Positions 24,310-33,351 of a DNA stretch of 64,000 nucleotides are shown piece by piece (position 1 is the first letter of the stretch; each line of letters opens with the position of its first letter). Source of the stretch: Abiotrophia sp938010525 (GTDB lineage Bacteria > Bacillota > Bacilli > Lactobacillales > Aerococcaceae); contig NZ_CALLVK010000020.1 in NCBI RefSeq assembly GCF_938010525.1, positions 110,727 to 174,726 of the forward strand. Reading direction: 5' to 3'. Both the position numbers and the translations under genes were made by a program. The notes under the pieces were generated by a model that worked only from the letters and a program-made list of their open reading frames with translations, did not search any database and was not told the DNA's origin.

Positions 24310-24909
24310 ATGCGCCTCTTAATTGCAGAAGATCAAGCCATGCTTCGAGATGCCCTCTGTCAACTCCTAGAGCTGGAAGACCAAGTAGAAATCGTTCGCC
24401 CAGCCAAAAATGGCCAGGAGGCCATGGAAATTTTAGATAGCCAGACCGTCGATATCGCCCTCTTAGACATTGAAATGCCCTATGCCAGTGGTTTAGACGT
24501 GCTAGAGTGGGCTAAGACCCATCACCCTGAGGTCAAGATCCTCATCTTCACCACCTTCAAACGTCCCGGCTACTTCGAACGCGCTCTCAAAGCCGATGTC
24601 GATGCCTTCGTCCTCAAGGAACGCCCTGTCCACGCCCTCATGGCAACACTCGAAAATATCTTGGCAGGCAAGAAAGAATATGCGCCTGAGCTCGTTGATA
24701 GCCTCTTCACTCATCACAATCCCTTAACTCCACAAGAGCGCCAGCTCATGGCAGGCGTTAGAGAGGGCCTCTCCAACAAGGAATTAGCCCAGGAGCTCCA
24801 CCTATCAGAAGGCACTGTTCGTAACTACATGTCTACCATTCTGCAAAAACTAAGCGCTAAAAACCGGGCGGATGCCATCCGTATCTGCCAAGAAAATGGT
24901 TGGTATTAA
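24310..24909 (+). CDS. NarL/LuxR-family response regulator (DesR/YvfU-like)
   Basis: A 199-residue regulator. The receiver domain (1-120) has the acidic pocket AEDQA and phosphorylated Asp53 in LLDIEMPYASG, with the conserved Thr (FTTFKRPGY) and Lys (VLKERP). A LuxR-type HTH follows at about 137-195 (LTPQERQLMAGVREGLSNKELAQEL through LSAKNRADAI). It likely binds the TCATGACA-type repeats at 21445-21474 and controls its own operon. Confidence 0.95.
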   Translation: MRLLIAEDQAMLRDALCQLLELEDQVEIVRPAKNGQEAMEILDSQTVDIALLDIEMPYASGLDVLEWAKTHHPEVKILIFTTFKRPGYFERALKADVDAFVLKERPVHALMATLENILAGKKEYAPELVDSLFTHHNPLTPQERQLMAGVREGLSNKELAQELHLSEGTVRNYMSTILQKLSAKNRADAIRICQENGWY

Positions 24910-24924
24910 AATTTCGCAAAGAAA

Positions 24925-24958
24925 AAAAGACTGAGAAGTGGATGCTTCTCAGTCTTTT
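24925..24958. terminator. Bidirectional terminator
   Basis: Perfect arms AAAAGACTGAGAAG and CTTCTCAGTCTTTT with a 6-base loop, shared by the response-regulator gene and the convergent YebC gene. Confidence 0.9.
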
Positions 24959-24966
24959 ACTTTATC

Positions 24967-25686
24967 TTAGTCTTCTAAGTCCACGTTGTGGTATACACGT
25001 TGAACGTCGTCATTGTCTTCTAAGACTTCAATCAAACGCTCAAATTTAGCTAGGTCGTCCCCTGTTAAGGTCACTTCGTTTTGTGGCAAGAGGTCTAATT
25101 CTGCCACTTCAAACTCGCTAATCCCCATGGCTTCCAAAGCTGATTGGATGGCGTGGAAGTCATTTGGTTCCCCGTAAACGACAACAGAATCTCCTTCTTG
25201 TGTCACTTCGCGAACGTCGACATCGGCTTCTAACAAGCCCATCATGATTTCGTCAGCATCTTGGCCGGCAATAACGAAGACAGCTGTCGCGTCGAAGAGG
25301 TAGCTAACAGACCCGCTGACACCCATGTTCCCGCCGTTCTTACCATAGGCCGCCCGCACATCACTGGCAGTCCGGTTAACGTTGTTAGTCAAAGCATCCA
25401 CGATAATCATGGAACCGTTTGGCCCAAAACCTTCGTAGCGGAGCTCTTGGAAGCTTTCATCGCCGCCACCTTTGGCTTTTTCGATAGCGCGGTCAATGAC
25501 ATGCTTAGGCACATTGTAGGTCTTAGCACGGTCAATGACAAATTTCAATTTTTGGTTACTATGGGGATCTGGATCGCCTTGTTTAGCAGCTACGTAAATT
25601 TCAATCCCGAATTTTGCGTAGACCTTACTGTTATTGGCATCCAACTTGGCTTTTTTTTCTTTGATGTTGGCCCATTTACGTCCCAT
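24967..25686 (-). CDS. YebC/PmpR family regulator
   Basis: A 239-residue YebC/TACO1 protein. Members act as DNA-binding regulators, and YebC proteins have more recently been linked to translation of proline-rich stretches. Conserved segments are the start MGRKWANIKEKKA, FGIEIYVAAKQGDPDPHSN, VPKHVIDRAIEKAKG, YEGFGPNGSMIIVDALTNNVNRTASDVR and GGNMGVSGSVSYLF. The length and motif set are those of the short YeeN-like subgroup of Firmicutes. A role in making the very Pro-rich GH101 and other surface proteins is conceivable but unproven. Confidence 0.93.
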   Translation of the reverse strand: MGRKWANIKEKKAKLDANNSKVYAKFGIEIYVAAKQGDPDPHSNQKLKFVIDRAKTYNVPKHVIDRAIEKAKGGGDESFQELRYEGFGPNGSMIIVDALTNNVNRTASDVRAAYGKNGGNMGVSGSVSYLFDATAVFVIAGQDADEIMMGLLEADVDVREVTQEGDSVVVYGEPNDFHAIQSALEAMGISEFEVAELDLLPQNEVTLTGDDLAKFERLIEVLEDNDDVQRVYHNVDLED

Positions 25687-25798
25687 TATTTCACATCACT
25701 TTCTCTTAAGATATTACTATTATAAGGCTAAGCCCCCGCCATGGCAAGGTCTGACACTCATTTACCTTACCCGCAGACCAGGCTATAATCAGAGGCTC

Positions 25799-26812
25799 CT
25801 AATAGCCCCCAACCTTACGAATGACTTTATAGACTTGGTTCGAAACCCAACGTCCCACCCGGGTATTAGCAGTCGTTAAACGCCCGAAAAAAGCATAACG
25901 CAAGACTTTGAAAGCCTCAGGATTACGTTCTTTTAGGAAATTCCAGAGATCTTGGCGCTTGGCCAAAGCTTCTGGCGTCCCAATACGATTGAGCAAGGCA
26001 CTTGAAATGCTAGTGACAATCTCCAAGTGCTTAAGTAAATACTGGCGAATGCTAGGATGTAGCGGCTGGCTGAAGTCAACCGCTTCAATCAAGAGTCGGT
26101 TGACCTTAAGTTGCTGGTCAATCCGCCCCATCATGACCCGCTCATTGACCGACTGGTCATCGCGGCCAATCAGGTAACGATAGAAATCGACATCCAGATA
26201 ATAGAGACGCCGAACATGCTGAATCGGTTGATAGACAAAGACATTATCTACATAGAAGGTATGTTCTGGCAAGTTAAGACCACAATCTCTCAGGAGTTGG
26301 GTCCGATAAATCAACGAGTGCATCATGAGATACTCGCCTACTGAGAAAGGCTTGACCTCGTCCCAGCCAAAGAACTGATTAATGGGCAGATTACGCTCGT
26401 AGCGGACCGTTCGCTTAGCGCCCTCCTCTCCCTGTTCATAAACATAATTAGTCAGGAGGACATCCACTTGGGTCTTCTCTGCTTCAAAGCGCTCCAAGGT
26501 CGCCATGACCGTAGTCAAAGCCGACTCATCCACCCAGTCATCAGAGTCTACCACCTTAAAATATTGGCCCGTCGCATGGGCTAGACCAGTATTGACTGCC
26601 CCACCATGACCTTTGTTAGCCTGATGAATGGCCTTAACTTGGTCTGGATAGCGGCGTTGATAGTCTTGAGCAATGGTCAAGGTTTCATCCTTAGAGCCAT
26701 CATCAATGACCAAAATTTCAATCTGGTCGCCTGCCTGCAAGAGGGACTCAATAGCCCGCCCCATATAATCTGCGGAATTATATGAGGGGATTGCCACAGT
26801 TAGTAATTTCAT
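25799..26812 (-). CDS. Glycosyltransferase family 2
   Basis: A 337-residue GT-A fold glycosyltransferase. The N-terminal domain reads LLTVAIPSYNSADYMGRAIESLL, followed by ILVIDDGSKDETLTIA, NKGHGGAVNTGLAHATGQYFKVVDSDDWVDE; the final VDSDDW is the DXD-type nucleotide-sugar and metal site. The C-terminal 130 residues are helical and lack obvious membrane segments. Such enzymes modify cell-envelope polymers, but donor and acceptor cannot be named. It lies 44 bases downstream of tex. Confidence 0.9.
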   Translation of the reverse strand: MKLLTVAIPSYNSADYMGRAIESLLQAGDQIEILVIDDGSKDETLTIAQDYQRRYPDQVKAIHQANKGHGGAVNTGLAHATGQYFKVVDSDDWVDESALTTVMATLERFEAEKTQVDVLLTNYVYEQGEEGAKRTVRYERNLPINQFFGWDEVKPFSVGEYLMMHSLIYRTQLLRDCGLNLPEHTFYVDNVFVYQPIQHVRRLYYLDVDFYRYLIGRDDQSVNERVMMGRIDQQLKVNRLLIEAVDFSQPLHPSIRQYLLKHLEIVTSISSALLNRIGTPEALAKRQDLWNFLKERNPEAFKVLRYAFFGRLTTANTRVGRWVSNQVYKVIRKVGGY

Positions 26813-26856
26813 TAAGTATTCTACCTTTCTAGTCGAAACATTGAAGTCAATGGCGC

Positions 26857-29034
26857 CTAGCCTTGGGCAGGCTTCTTGAAGAGGCGTTTGAGGCCAATAC
26901 GGCCTTTTTTCTTATCTAAGACAGTGACTTCAACTTCCAAGATATCCCCCACAGCTACCGCTTCTGAAGGATGCTTGATGAATTTCTTGGATAGTTTGGA
27001 AATATGAATCAGGCCATCTTGCTTGACCCCGATATCTACAAAGGCACCGAAATCGACCACGTTGCGGACCACACCTTGTAGTTGCATCCCCACTTCCAGA
27101 TCGTCTAAGGACATAACATCTTCCCGCAAAATCGGCGCAGGACCGGCATCCCGAATATCATGCAGGGGATGCTTGAGACCTTCAATAATATCTACAATGG
27201 TTGCCTGACCTACTTCTAGCTCCTGAGCTAGTTGGGCTGGTTTAAGGGCACTTAAGGCCTCCACAGCATGATCAGAGCCAATGGAGTCTAAGGCTAAACC
27301 AGCACGGTCCAGAATCATACGCGCTACCGCGTAACTCTCTGGGTGAATACCGGTCTGATCAAGTGGATTCTTCCCTCCGACAATCCGGAGGAAGCCAATA
27401 GCTTGCTCATAGGTTTTAGGACCTAGGCGTTTGACATCCTTAATTTGACGGCGGTCTTCAAAGCGACCTAACTCATCACGAAGGCTAATCAAGTTTTTAG
27501 CGGTCGTCGCGGTCAAACCCGACACGTGTTGCAAGAGGGAAACACTGGCTGTATTCACATCCACACCTACTCGGTTAACAGTGGTATTGACCACAAAGTC
27601 TAGTTCCTCGGTCAATTGCTTTTGAGCCACGTCGTGCTGATACTGACCCACACCAATGGACTTAGGATCAATCTTAATCAATTCAGCCAAAGGGTCTTGC
27701 AGACGGCGAGCAATGGAAACCGCGCTCCGCTCTTCTACCTGATAATCCGGAAATTCTTGACGGGCTAGTTCACTAGCTGAATAGACAGAAGCCCCCGCCT
27801 CGTTAACAATCATATATTTAACTGGTTGGTCCAAGGTCTTGATGACTTGAGCTACGAACTGCTCAGATTCCCGACTGGCGGTCCCATTCCCAATAGCAAT
27901 GACTTCGACCCCGTGTGCTTTAATCAAGTCTGCCAATTGGCCGCTGGCCGCTTGACGTTGGCGTTCACCTGCTGGTTTATGAGGGTAAATAACACCTTTA
28001 TCTAAGACCTTACCGGTTTGGTTAACGACCGCTAGCTTACAGCCTGTACGGTAGGCAGGGTCCAAGCCCAGCACTGTCCGTCCCTTAAGAGGTGGCGTCA
28101 GGAGCAAATGTTTGAGGTTGTCACCAAAGACTTGGATGGCTTGCTTATCTGCCCGCTCAGTCGCTTCATTACGAAGTTCCCGTTCAATGGCTGGAAAGAT
28201 GAAACGTTTGTATGCATCTCGAATAGCCGCCTGCCCTAAGACACGCTTAGCTTCTGGGAGATTTTCAGCTAGGACATGCCGCTCCAAATAATTGAAGATT
28301 GGCGCTTCATCCACCTCAATAGATACGCTGATAACCTCTTCCTTCTCAGCTCGGTTGAGAGCTAAGGTCCGGTGCGCTGGTAGGTCGCTAAGTTTATTTT
28401 CGAAGTCATAATACATCGCATAGACTTGGTTAGGGTCCGCCTCTTCCTTCTTGAGCTTGGTCTTGAGGATGGCATTATAACGCATGTATTTGCGGATAAA
28501 TTCGCGGTAGGCAGCATTGTCTGACACCCATTGGGCCAGAATTTCATGGGCACCGGCTAGAGCAGCTGCCACATCAGTAACTTCTTCGTTAAGATAGCCA
28601 GCAGCAGTCTCTTCGACGTCCCCTGCCTGCTCATTCAACAACCATTGAGCCAAAGGTTCCAGGCCTTGTTCAATAGCCACCATGGCCTTAGTACGACGCT
28701 TCTGCTTATAAGGTCGATAGAGATCTTCCACTTGTTGCAAGGTGCTAGCCGCTTCGATTTGCCCAGCTAATTCTGGAGTCAGTTTTTCTTGCTCATCAAT
28801 CAGACGCTTAACTTCTTCCTTACGCTCGGCCAATTGCGTGACATAACGATAGCGGGTCTCAATCTCGTGGATTTGGACTTCATCTAGGGCGCCTGTTTTT
28901 TCCTTACGATAGCGCGCAATAAAAGGAATGGTGTTGCCTTCGGCCAAGAGCTCTAAGACGACACTGACCTTATCAACCGGCAACTTAAGTTCCTTTGCTA
29001 CCTCTTGTACTTCATGTGTTAATGTTACTGTCAT
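26857..29034 (-). CDS. tex: Tex-family RNA-binding transcription accessory protein
   Basis: A 725-residue Tex/Spt6-like protein. The helical N-terminal part includes the Tex-specific LLAEGNTIPFIARYRKEKTGALDE. A YqgF/RNase H-like domain follows (GRTVLGLDPAYRTGCKLAVV). A helix-hairpin-helix region contains GVDVNTASVSLLQHVSGL and LGPKTYEQAIGFLRI. The C-terminal S1 domain spans about 645-720 (VGMQLQGVVRNVVDFGAFVDIGVKQDGLIHISKLS). The start codon lies 3 bases after the upstream phosphatase gene's stop, so translation is probably coupled. Tex binds nucleic acid and affects transcription and virulence-gene expression in other species. Confidence 0.96.
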   Translation of the reverse strand: MTVTLTHEVQEVAKELKLPVDKVSVVLELLAEGNTIPFIARYRKEKTGALDEVQIHEIETRYRYVTQLAERKEEVKRLIDEQEKLTPELAGQIEAASTLQQVEDLYRPYKQKRRTKAMVAIEQGLEPLAQWLLNEQAGDVEETAAGYLNEEVTDVAAALAGAHEILAQWVSDNAAYREFIRKYMRYNAILKTKLKKEEADPNQVYAMYYDFENKLSDLPAHRTLALNRAEKEEVISVSIEVDEAPIFNYLERHVLAENLPEAKRVLGQAAIRDAYKRFIFPAIERELRNEATERADKQAIQVFGDNLKHLLLTPPLKGRTVLGLDPAYRTGCKLAVVNQTGKVLDKGVIYPHKPAGERQRQAASGQLADLIKAHGVEVIAIGNGTASRESEQFVAQVIKTLDQPVKYMIVNEAGASVYSASELARQEFPDYQVEERSAVSIARRLQDPLAELIKIDPKSIGVGQYQHDVAQKQLTEELDFVVNTTVNRVGVDVNTASVSLLQHVSGLTATTAKNLISLRDELGRFEDRRQIKDVKRLGPKTYEQAIGFLRIVGGKNPLDQTGIHPESYAVARMILDRAGLALDSIGSDHAVEALSALKPAQLAQELEVGQATIVDIIEGLKHPLHDIRDAGPAPILREDVMSLDDLEVGMQLQGVVRNVVDFGAFVDIGVKQDGLIHISKLSKKFIKHPSEAVAVGDILEVEVTVLDKKKGRIGLKRLFKKPAQG

Positions 29035-29037
29035 GAT

Positions 29038-29778
29038 TTAATCGTCCACCTTTGGTGCGTCCGAAGGAACGCAGAATGTTTCGAGAAGGGTCTCGTGATT
29101 GATTCGGACAGCCAATAGATGGCCACCGTATACTGCACCGCCATCAATGCCAATCAAATCACCCTCACGATGCCAAACATGATGAGTCTGTCCATCGTCA
29201 TTGAGCCGGCCAATTGGGGTGTGGCCGAAGATAATTGGCCGCCCAGTCTTATTAGGCAGCGTATGGAAGGGTTCGCGAATCCAGACAAAATCGCGACGCG
29301 AAGAATCTTTCCACTGGTCGACTTCCGGATTAACCCCAGCATGTGCAATGATGAAGTTGCCAAATTCTGTATAGAGGGGCAGGCTCTCCAACCAGGCTTG
29401 TAGCCACGGCTGAGTCTCCTTCAAGCAGTCAGACAGCAGCTGGCCCGATTGGTCTTCTAGCCTACTAGGCGTCGTCTCTAAAAATTCTGAGATGGTGGTC
29501 AAACCACCGTTACGTTTATAGCGGCCAAAGTATTTTTCTGGGTCCGTCAAGATCTCCAATAACATATCCTCATGGTTACCACAGAGACAGATAGCGCCAT
29601 GACTGGCTTGAAGCTCCCTTACTTTTTCGACTGTAGCCTTAGACTTAGGTCCCCGGTCAATTAAGTCTCCCACAAAGATTAATTGTTGATCTTCTGGGCG
29701 CCAATGGATCAATAGTTCTTCCAAAAGATGGTACATACCATGGATATCCCCGATAACAAATGCTTCCTGCTTAGTCAA
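29038..29778 (-). CDS. PPP-type metallophosphoesterase
   Basis: A 246-residue calcineurin-like phosphoesterase of the bacterial Ser/Thr phosphatase or ApaH-like type. Metal ligands are in GDIHGMYHLL, GDLIDRGPKS and GNHEDML, with later His residues in IIAHAGVNPE and IIFGHTPIG. The start is taken as TTG 29778 (LTKQEAFVIGDIHG) because AGAAGGAGG is 8 bases upstream; a TTG at 29802 is less likely. It may dephosphorylate proteins or hydrolyse dinucleoside tetraphosphates. It is first in an operon with tex. Confidence 0.88.
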   Translation of the reverse strand: MTKQEAFVIGDIHGMYHLLEELLIHWRPEDQQLIFVGDLIDRGPKSKATVEKVRELQASHGAICLCGNHEDMLLEILTDPEKYFGRYKRNGGLTTISEFLETTPSRLEDQSGQLLSDCLKETQPWLQAWLESLPLYTEFGNFIIAHAGVNPEVDQWKDSSRRDFVWIREPFHTLPNKTGRPIIFGHTPIGRLNDDGQTHHVWHREGDLIGIDGGAVYGGHLLAVRINHETLLETFCVPSDAPKVDD

Positions 29779-29922
29779 GGTCGTCGCCTCCTTCTCATTC
29801 AATCTTATATATTATAGCATAAAAGCCTTTAAAACACGATATCTAGCCCTGAAGCTCCTCGTTTATCAGACATTTTGTTACGAATTCTGCACATTTTCAT
29901 TCTGCCTATTCTTGCAGTGTTC

Positions 29923-29938
29923 AAAAACACGAACATTT
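29923..29938 (+). promoter_or_regulatory. PurBox-like operator before the purine permease gene
   Basis: AAAAACACGAACATTT contains ACACGAACATT, close to the Bacillus PurR box consensus AWWWCCGAACWWT. Its centre is about 76 bases before the start predicted from the -10 box TATACT (29995-30000), the distance typical of PurBoxes. A partial inverted GTGTTC lies just upstream. An identical 16-mer occurs before phnD. Confidence 0.5.
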
Positions 29939-30041
29939 AATTTTTTTTGAAGACAAATCCTCTTAGAACTAGTTCTATCTGCCACTGTCTATGCTATACT
30001 CAATTCTGTTCTATTAATCCAAACACTAGGAGGCTATTATT

Positions 30042-31499
30042 TTGGAACGTTTGTTCAAATTACGTGACCATGGAACGACCGTGGTAACTGAATTTATTGC
30101 AGGGATTACCACCTTCCTTGCCATGGCATATATTGTCTTTGTCAACCCGTCTATTCTGTCTCAAACCGGCATGCCTAGCCAAGCTGTCTTCCTAGCTACC
30201 CTCTTTGCGGCAGCTACCTCTACACTGGTCATGGGCCTTTTCGCTAATGTCCCTTATGCCTTGGCTCCAGGTATGGGCCTCAATGCCTTTTTCACCTTCA
30301 CCGTCTGCTTCGGTCTAGGTTTCACCTGGCAAGAAGCCTTAGCCATGGTTTTCCTGTGCGGTGTTTTCAACATCCTGATTACCGTCACTAAAATCCGCAA
30401 GCTCTTGATCGTTTCCATCCCAGAATCCCTACAACATGCTATTTCTGCTGGGATTGGGGTCTTCATCGCCTATATCGGGGTCAAGAATGCAGGCTTCTTA
30501 AACTTTACAGCCTCCGGTTCTAGCATCCTTTCTGTTAATGGCGGCCCAGCTAGTGCTACTCAATATACTGGCGGGGTTACCAATATCGTAGCTGATTCCG
30601 GTATCGTCCCATCCTTGGTCAACTTCACTCAGCCATCTGCAATTCTCGCTTTGATTGGCTTAGCTATCACCATTATCCTCATGGTCCGTCAAGTCAAAGG
30701 CGCCCTTCTCTTAGGGATTGTAATCACTACCGCCTTAGCCTTTCCAATGGGCCTAATTGACCTATCAAGTGCCAACCTAGCACAAAATTCTCTTGGTAAT
30801 GCTTTTGGGGAACTAGGTCAAACCTTCTTAGTTATCTTCCGTCCAGAAGGTCTTCCAGCCCTCTTTTCAGACTGGAGCCGCCTTCCATTAGTGTTAATGA
30901 CCATCTTCGCCTTCAGTCTTTCTGATGTCTTCGATACCATCGGGACCTTCGTAGGAACTGGTCGTCGGACTGGCATCTTCTCCGCTGAAGACGAATTAGC
31001 CCTACAAAACAGCTCAGGATTCAGCTCAAAAATGGATAAAGCTCTCTTCGGAGATTCAATCGGGACTTTGATTGGTGCCCTCTTCGGGACATCTAACACG
31101 ACCACCTATGTGGAATCTGCCGCTGGGATTGGAGTTGGTGGCCGAACAGGTCTTACTTCTGTCGTCACCGCCTTACTATTCCTAGCGACCATGTTTATTG
31201 CACCTTTTGTTAGCCTAGTACCGACTGTTGCCACTGCGCCTGCCCTTATCATTGTCGGGGTCCTCATGATGGCTTCCTTCAGCGATCTCAACTGGACTGA
31301 TTTCGCCGAGGCAGTGCCAGCTTTCTTCTCTTCCATTTTTATGGGCTTCTCCTACTCTATCTCTTACGGTATTGCAGCAGGCTTTATCACCTACGCTATC
31401 GTGAAAGTAACGCAAGGCAAGGCCAAGGAAATCCACGCTCTCTTGTGGGTCTCCATCGCCCTCTTTGTCCTTAACTTCATTATTTTAGCCCTTATTTAA
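30042..31499 (+). CDS. NCS2-type purine permease (AzgA/PbuG family)
   Basis: A 485-residue membrane transporter, most likely for guanine/hypoxanthine. It starts at TTG 30042 with AGGAGG 8 bases upstream. Family features are the start FKLRDHGTTVVTEFIAGITTFLAMAYIVFVNP, LAPGMGLNAFFTFTV, SAGIGVFIAYIGVKNAG, the AzgA motif FAFSLSDVFDTIGTFVG, and FGTSNTTTYVESAAGIGVGGRTGLTSV. Many hydrophobic helices fill the length. Substrate by family: proton symport of hypoxanthine, guanine or adenine. A PurBox-like site upstream supports a purine role; no purine riboswitch is seen. Confidence 0.94.
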   Translation: MERLFKLRDHGTTVVTEFIAGITTFLAMAYIVFVNPSILSQTGMPSQAVFLATLFAAATSTLVMGLFANVPYALAPGMGLNAFFTFTVCFGLGFTWQEALAMVFLCGVFNILITVTKIRKLLIVSIPESLQHAISAGIGVFIAYIGVKNAGFLNFTASGSSILSVNGGPASATQYTGGVTNIVADSGIVPSLVNFTQPSAILALIGLAITIILMVRQVKGALLLGIVITTALAFPMGLIDLSSANLAQNSLGNAFGELGQTFLVIFRPEGLPALFSDWSRLPLVLMTIFAFSLSDVFDTIGTFVGTGRRTGIFSAEDELALQNSSGFSSKMDKALFGDSIGTLIGALFGTSNTTTYVESAAGIGVGGRTGLTSVVTALLFLATMFIAPFVSLVPTVATAPALIIVGVLMMASFSDLNWTDFAEAVPAFFSSIFMGFSYSISYGIAAGFITYAIVKVTQGKAKEIHALLWVSIALFVLNFIILALI

Positions 31500-31514
31500 G
31501 GGCATCTCATCACT

Positions 31515-31540
31515 AGCAGAGACTCTGTCTCTGCTTTTTT
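31515..31540 (+). terminator. Terminator of the purine permease gene
   Basis: Arms AGCAGAGAC and GTCTCTGCT with a 3-base loop, followed by a T run, 15 bases after the stop codon. Confidence 0.9.
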
Positions 31541-31553
31541 CTTGCCATAAAAA

Positions 31554-31576
31554 AACTGAGGCCCTAGGCCTCAGTT
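31554..31576 (-). terminator. Terminator of the 5'-nucleotidase gene
   Basis: Arms AACTGAGGCC and GGCCTCAGTT around CTA, followed on the complement by a T run, just beyond the stop codon at 31585. Confidence 0.88.
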
Positions 31577-31584
31577 GCTTATGC

Positions 31585-33138
31585 TTATTGTAACCAAGTA
31601 AAGTGCTGGTAATGGCTGTTGATTTGCTCCCAATCTTCAGGACCAAAATGAGCCAGGGCCTCTTTCATCAAAGTGGCTAAATCAGTCGTCGACAAGGTCT
31701 TCATTTGATCGCTTGAGAACATATGATAGTCGCCCCCGCCACAGGCCCGATATTGGGTTAGAGCTAGGGTATAAGTGGCATCCAAATCCAGTTCTTGACC
31801 CTTACGCTCATCCACGATACTTACCACACGTTGACCAACTGGTTGAGTCAAATCTACTGTAGTCATCAAGCCACTGAATACATCAAAGTTATAGTGCTTA
31901 GGTTTAGGCGCAATGTAACTTGGATTAATGGCCTTACGCCCACTCTGATCTAGCACCAGATAGTTGAGATCAAACTCTAAGGCATCCTTGATGGTCTGAC
32001 CACTTACCTCAACAGTCGCAATCAGATTATAGTAAGGATAACTAGCTAGCAGAATTTCATTGGTGATAGGGCCACGAAAATCTTTAAAGGCCTCATTAAC
32101 TAAAGCGATGGCGCTAAAATCGGCCCCTGTTTCCCGCAATTGCAATTGATTAAGGAACTCAATATAAGGATGTCCATAGACGCGCGCTTCAAAAACATCA
32201 TTTGTGACAGGTAAAAGAGGTGCCTCTCCTAGGACTTGATTCAACCAAGCCGCCCCTTGGCTAAGCTCTGGTTCCATGACCTCTTGCACCGCCTGGCTGG
32301 GACTAGTTTGACTGGTTTCGTGCAAGCTAGCTTGCCCAGAAATAACCCGATGGTCTTGATCCAAGTCTAAAGTAACTTCCGCTACATACTGGCCAGCAAA
32401 GCCTGGTTGCACTACCCAGGTCTGTCCAACTTGTTGGCAAATCACACGGTGTTGGTGCCCTGTTAAGAGCACATCTAGGCCTGGAATTCCTTGCAGCATC
32501 TCAGCCCCACGGTTTTCGCCTGTTAAAGCTTCAAGGGGTTCAAAGCTATCCAAATCCCGTTCAAAACCACCATGATAAGCTAAGATAAGAACGTCCACCT
32601 GAGGTCTGATAAGCTCAGCGTATTCCTTGGCAACCTCATAGGCATTGAGGAAGGCTAGTCCTTCATAGTGCGCCGGCAATTCCCAGTGGGGAATGTATTC
32701 TGTTGTCACCCCAATAATCCCAATCCGGATGCCGTCACGTTCAGTAATGACGTAAGGTTGGCCGAGTGCTGGTTGGCCCGTTTCCCGCCAGACAATGTTG
32801 GCACATAAAATCGGTGCCTCTAGCTGATTCAAAATATTATCACGATAGTCTTGGCCAAAGTTGAATTCGTGATTACCAATTAATTGATAATCGTAGCCAA
32901 TTTTATTCATAGCCCGAGCAAAGACGCTACCGTCGCCCGCTTCCTGCTTGCAGTAAGTGGCGAAGGAAGAACCCTGTATAAAGTCTCCTAAATCAATCGT
33001 TAGAACAGGATGATTAGCTTTTTCTTTCAATTTTTCAATAGTTGCTGCTGTGTTGAGCAATGAGCGCTCAGCATTTTCTGGAGCTTTGAGCCAGAAACCA
33101 TGTGTGTCGCTGGTCATCAAGATGGATAATTGCCGCAT
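31585..33138 (-). CDS. Cytoplasmic 5'-nucleotidase / cyclic phosphodiesterase-like enzyme
   Basis: A 517-residue two-domain enzyme of the UshA/YfkN/CpdB type. The N-terminal metallophosphoesterase domain has LMTSDTHGFW, TIDLGDFIQGS, IGNHEFNFG and LTGHQHRV. The C-terminal substrate-binding domain from about 330 contains ETGADFSAIALVNEAF and the adenosine-stacking-like TQYRACGGGDYHMF. The ATG at 33138 has AAGGAGG 8 bases upstream and gives no signal peptide, so unlike most relatives it should be cytoplasmic. Substrate may be nucleoside monophosphates or 2',3'-cyclic nucleotides. A structured RNA with terminator lies 78 bases upstream and may control it. Confidence 0.9.
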   Translation of the reverse strand: MRQLSILMTSDTHGFWLKAPENAERSLLNTAATIEKLKEKANHPVLTIDLGDFIQGSSFATYCKQEAGDGSVFARAMNKIGYDYQLIGNHEFNFGQDYRDNILNQLEAPILCANIVWRETGQPALGQPYVITERDGIRIGIIGVTTEYIPHWELPAHYEGLAFLNAYEVAKEYAELIRPQVDVLILAYHGGFERDLDSFEPLEALTGENRGAEMLQGIPGLDVLLTGHQHRVICQQVGQTWVVQPGFAGQYVAEVTLDLDQDHRVISGQASLHETSQTSPSQAVQEVMEPELSQGAAWLNQVLGEAPLLPVTNDVFEARVYGHPYIEFLNQLQLRETGADFSAIALVNEAFKDFRGPITNEILLASYPYYNLIATVEVSGQTIKDALEFDLNYLVLDQSGRKAINPSYIAPKPKHYNFDVFSGLMTTVDLTQPVGQRVVSIVDERKGQELDLDATYTLALTQYRACGGGDYHMFSSDQMKTLSTTDLATLMKEALAHFGPEDWEQINSHYQHFTWLQ

Positions 33139-33215
33139 AGTACGCCTCCTTAGTCTTAGCCTTCCTATTATACAGCATCCCGCCAAGCCTCTCAAGTAGC
33201 CTAATAAAGTCAAAA

Positions 33216-33263
33216 TAAAAAAGGAAAAGACCAAGAGGTCTCCAGCCCCTCAAGGTCTTTTCC
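33216..33263 (-). terminator. Terminator of the structured RNA / leader attenuator
   Basis: On the complement a long stem (GGAAAAGACC with GGTCTTTTCC, extended by GAGG/CCTC across a symmetric AA/AA internal loop) is followed by a T run. It ends 78 bases before the 5'-nucleotidase start codon. Confidence 0.85.
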
Positions 33264-33345
33264 CAAGTCAGTCAAGAAAACGAGCGATGCCTTACCCCCA
33301 CGTAAGGTCGCACCATTTTCCGGCAGTGCACTCCTTGCATTGCCT
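33216..33345 (-). ncRNA. Unassigned structured RNA of about 130 nt (leader or small RNA)
   Basis: Between the pepF and 5'-nucleotidase genes a promoter (33352-33380) and terminator (33216-33263) bracket about 130 bases with no plausible reading frame. Two further hairpins can be drawn: one at the predicted 5' end (33322-33344, arms GGCAGTGCA and TGCATTGCC, one G-T wobble) and one in the middle (33284-33311, arms GCGA-TG-CCTTAC and GTAAGG-TCGC). The unpaired joining segments are purine-rich. I compared it from memory with T-box, SRP, 6S, purine, preQ1, THF, fluoride, SAM and cyclic-dinucleotide RNAs and found no match. It may be a riboswitch-like attenuator for the downstream gene or a free small RNA. 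Confidence 0.55.
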
Positions 33346-33351
33346 AAGTCT

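Noticed and set aside
29803..30041. Purine riboswitch before the purine permease
   Set aside because: The leader between the predicted start and the TTG codon is too short and lacks the conserved loop sequences; a PurBox-like site is the better explanation.
33139..33234. Hydrophobic N-terminal extension of the 5'-nucleotidase that would look like a signal peptide
   Set aside because: A strong ribosome site precedes ATG 33138; the extension runs into the terminator zone of the structured RNA and lacks its own start signal.
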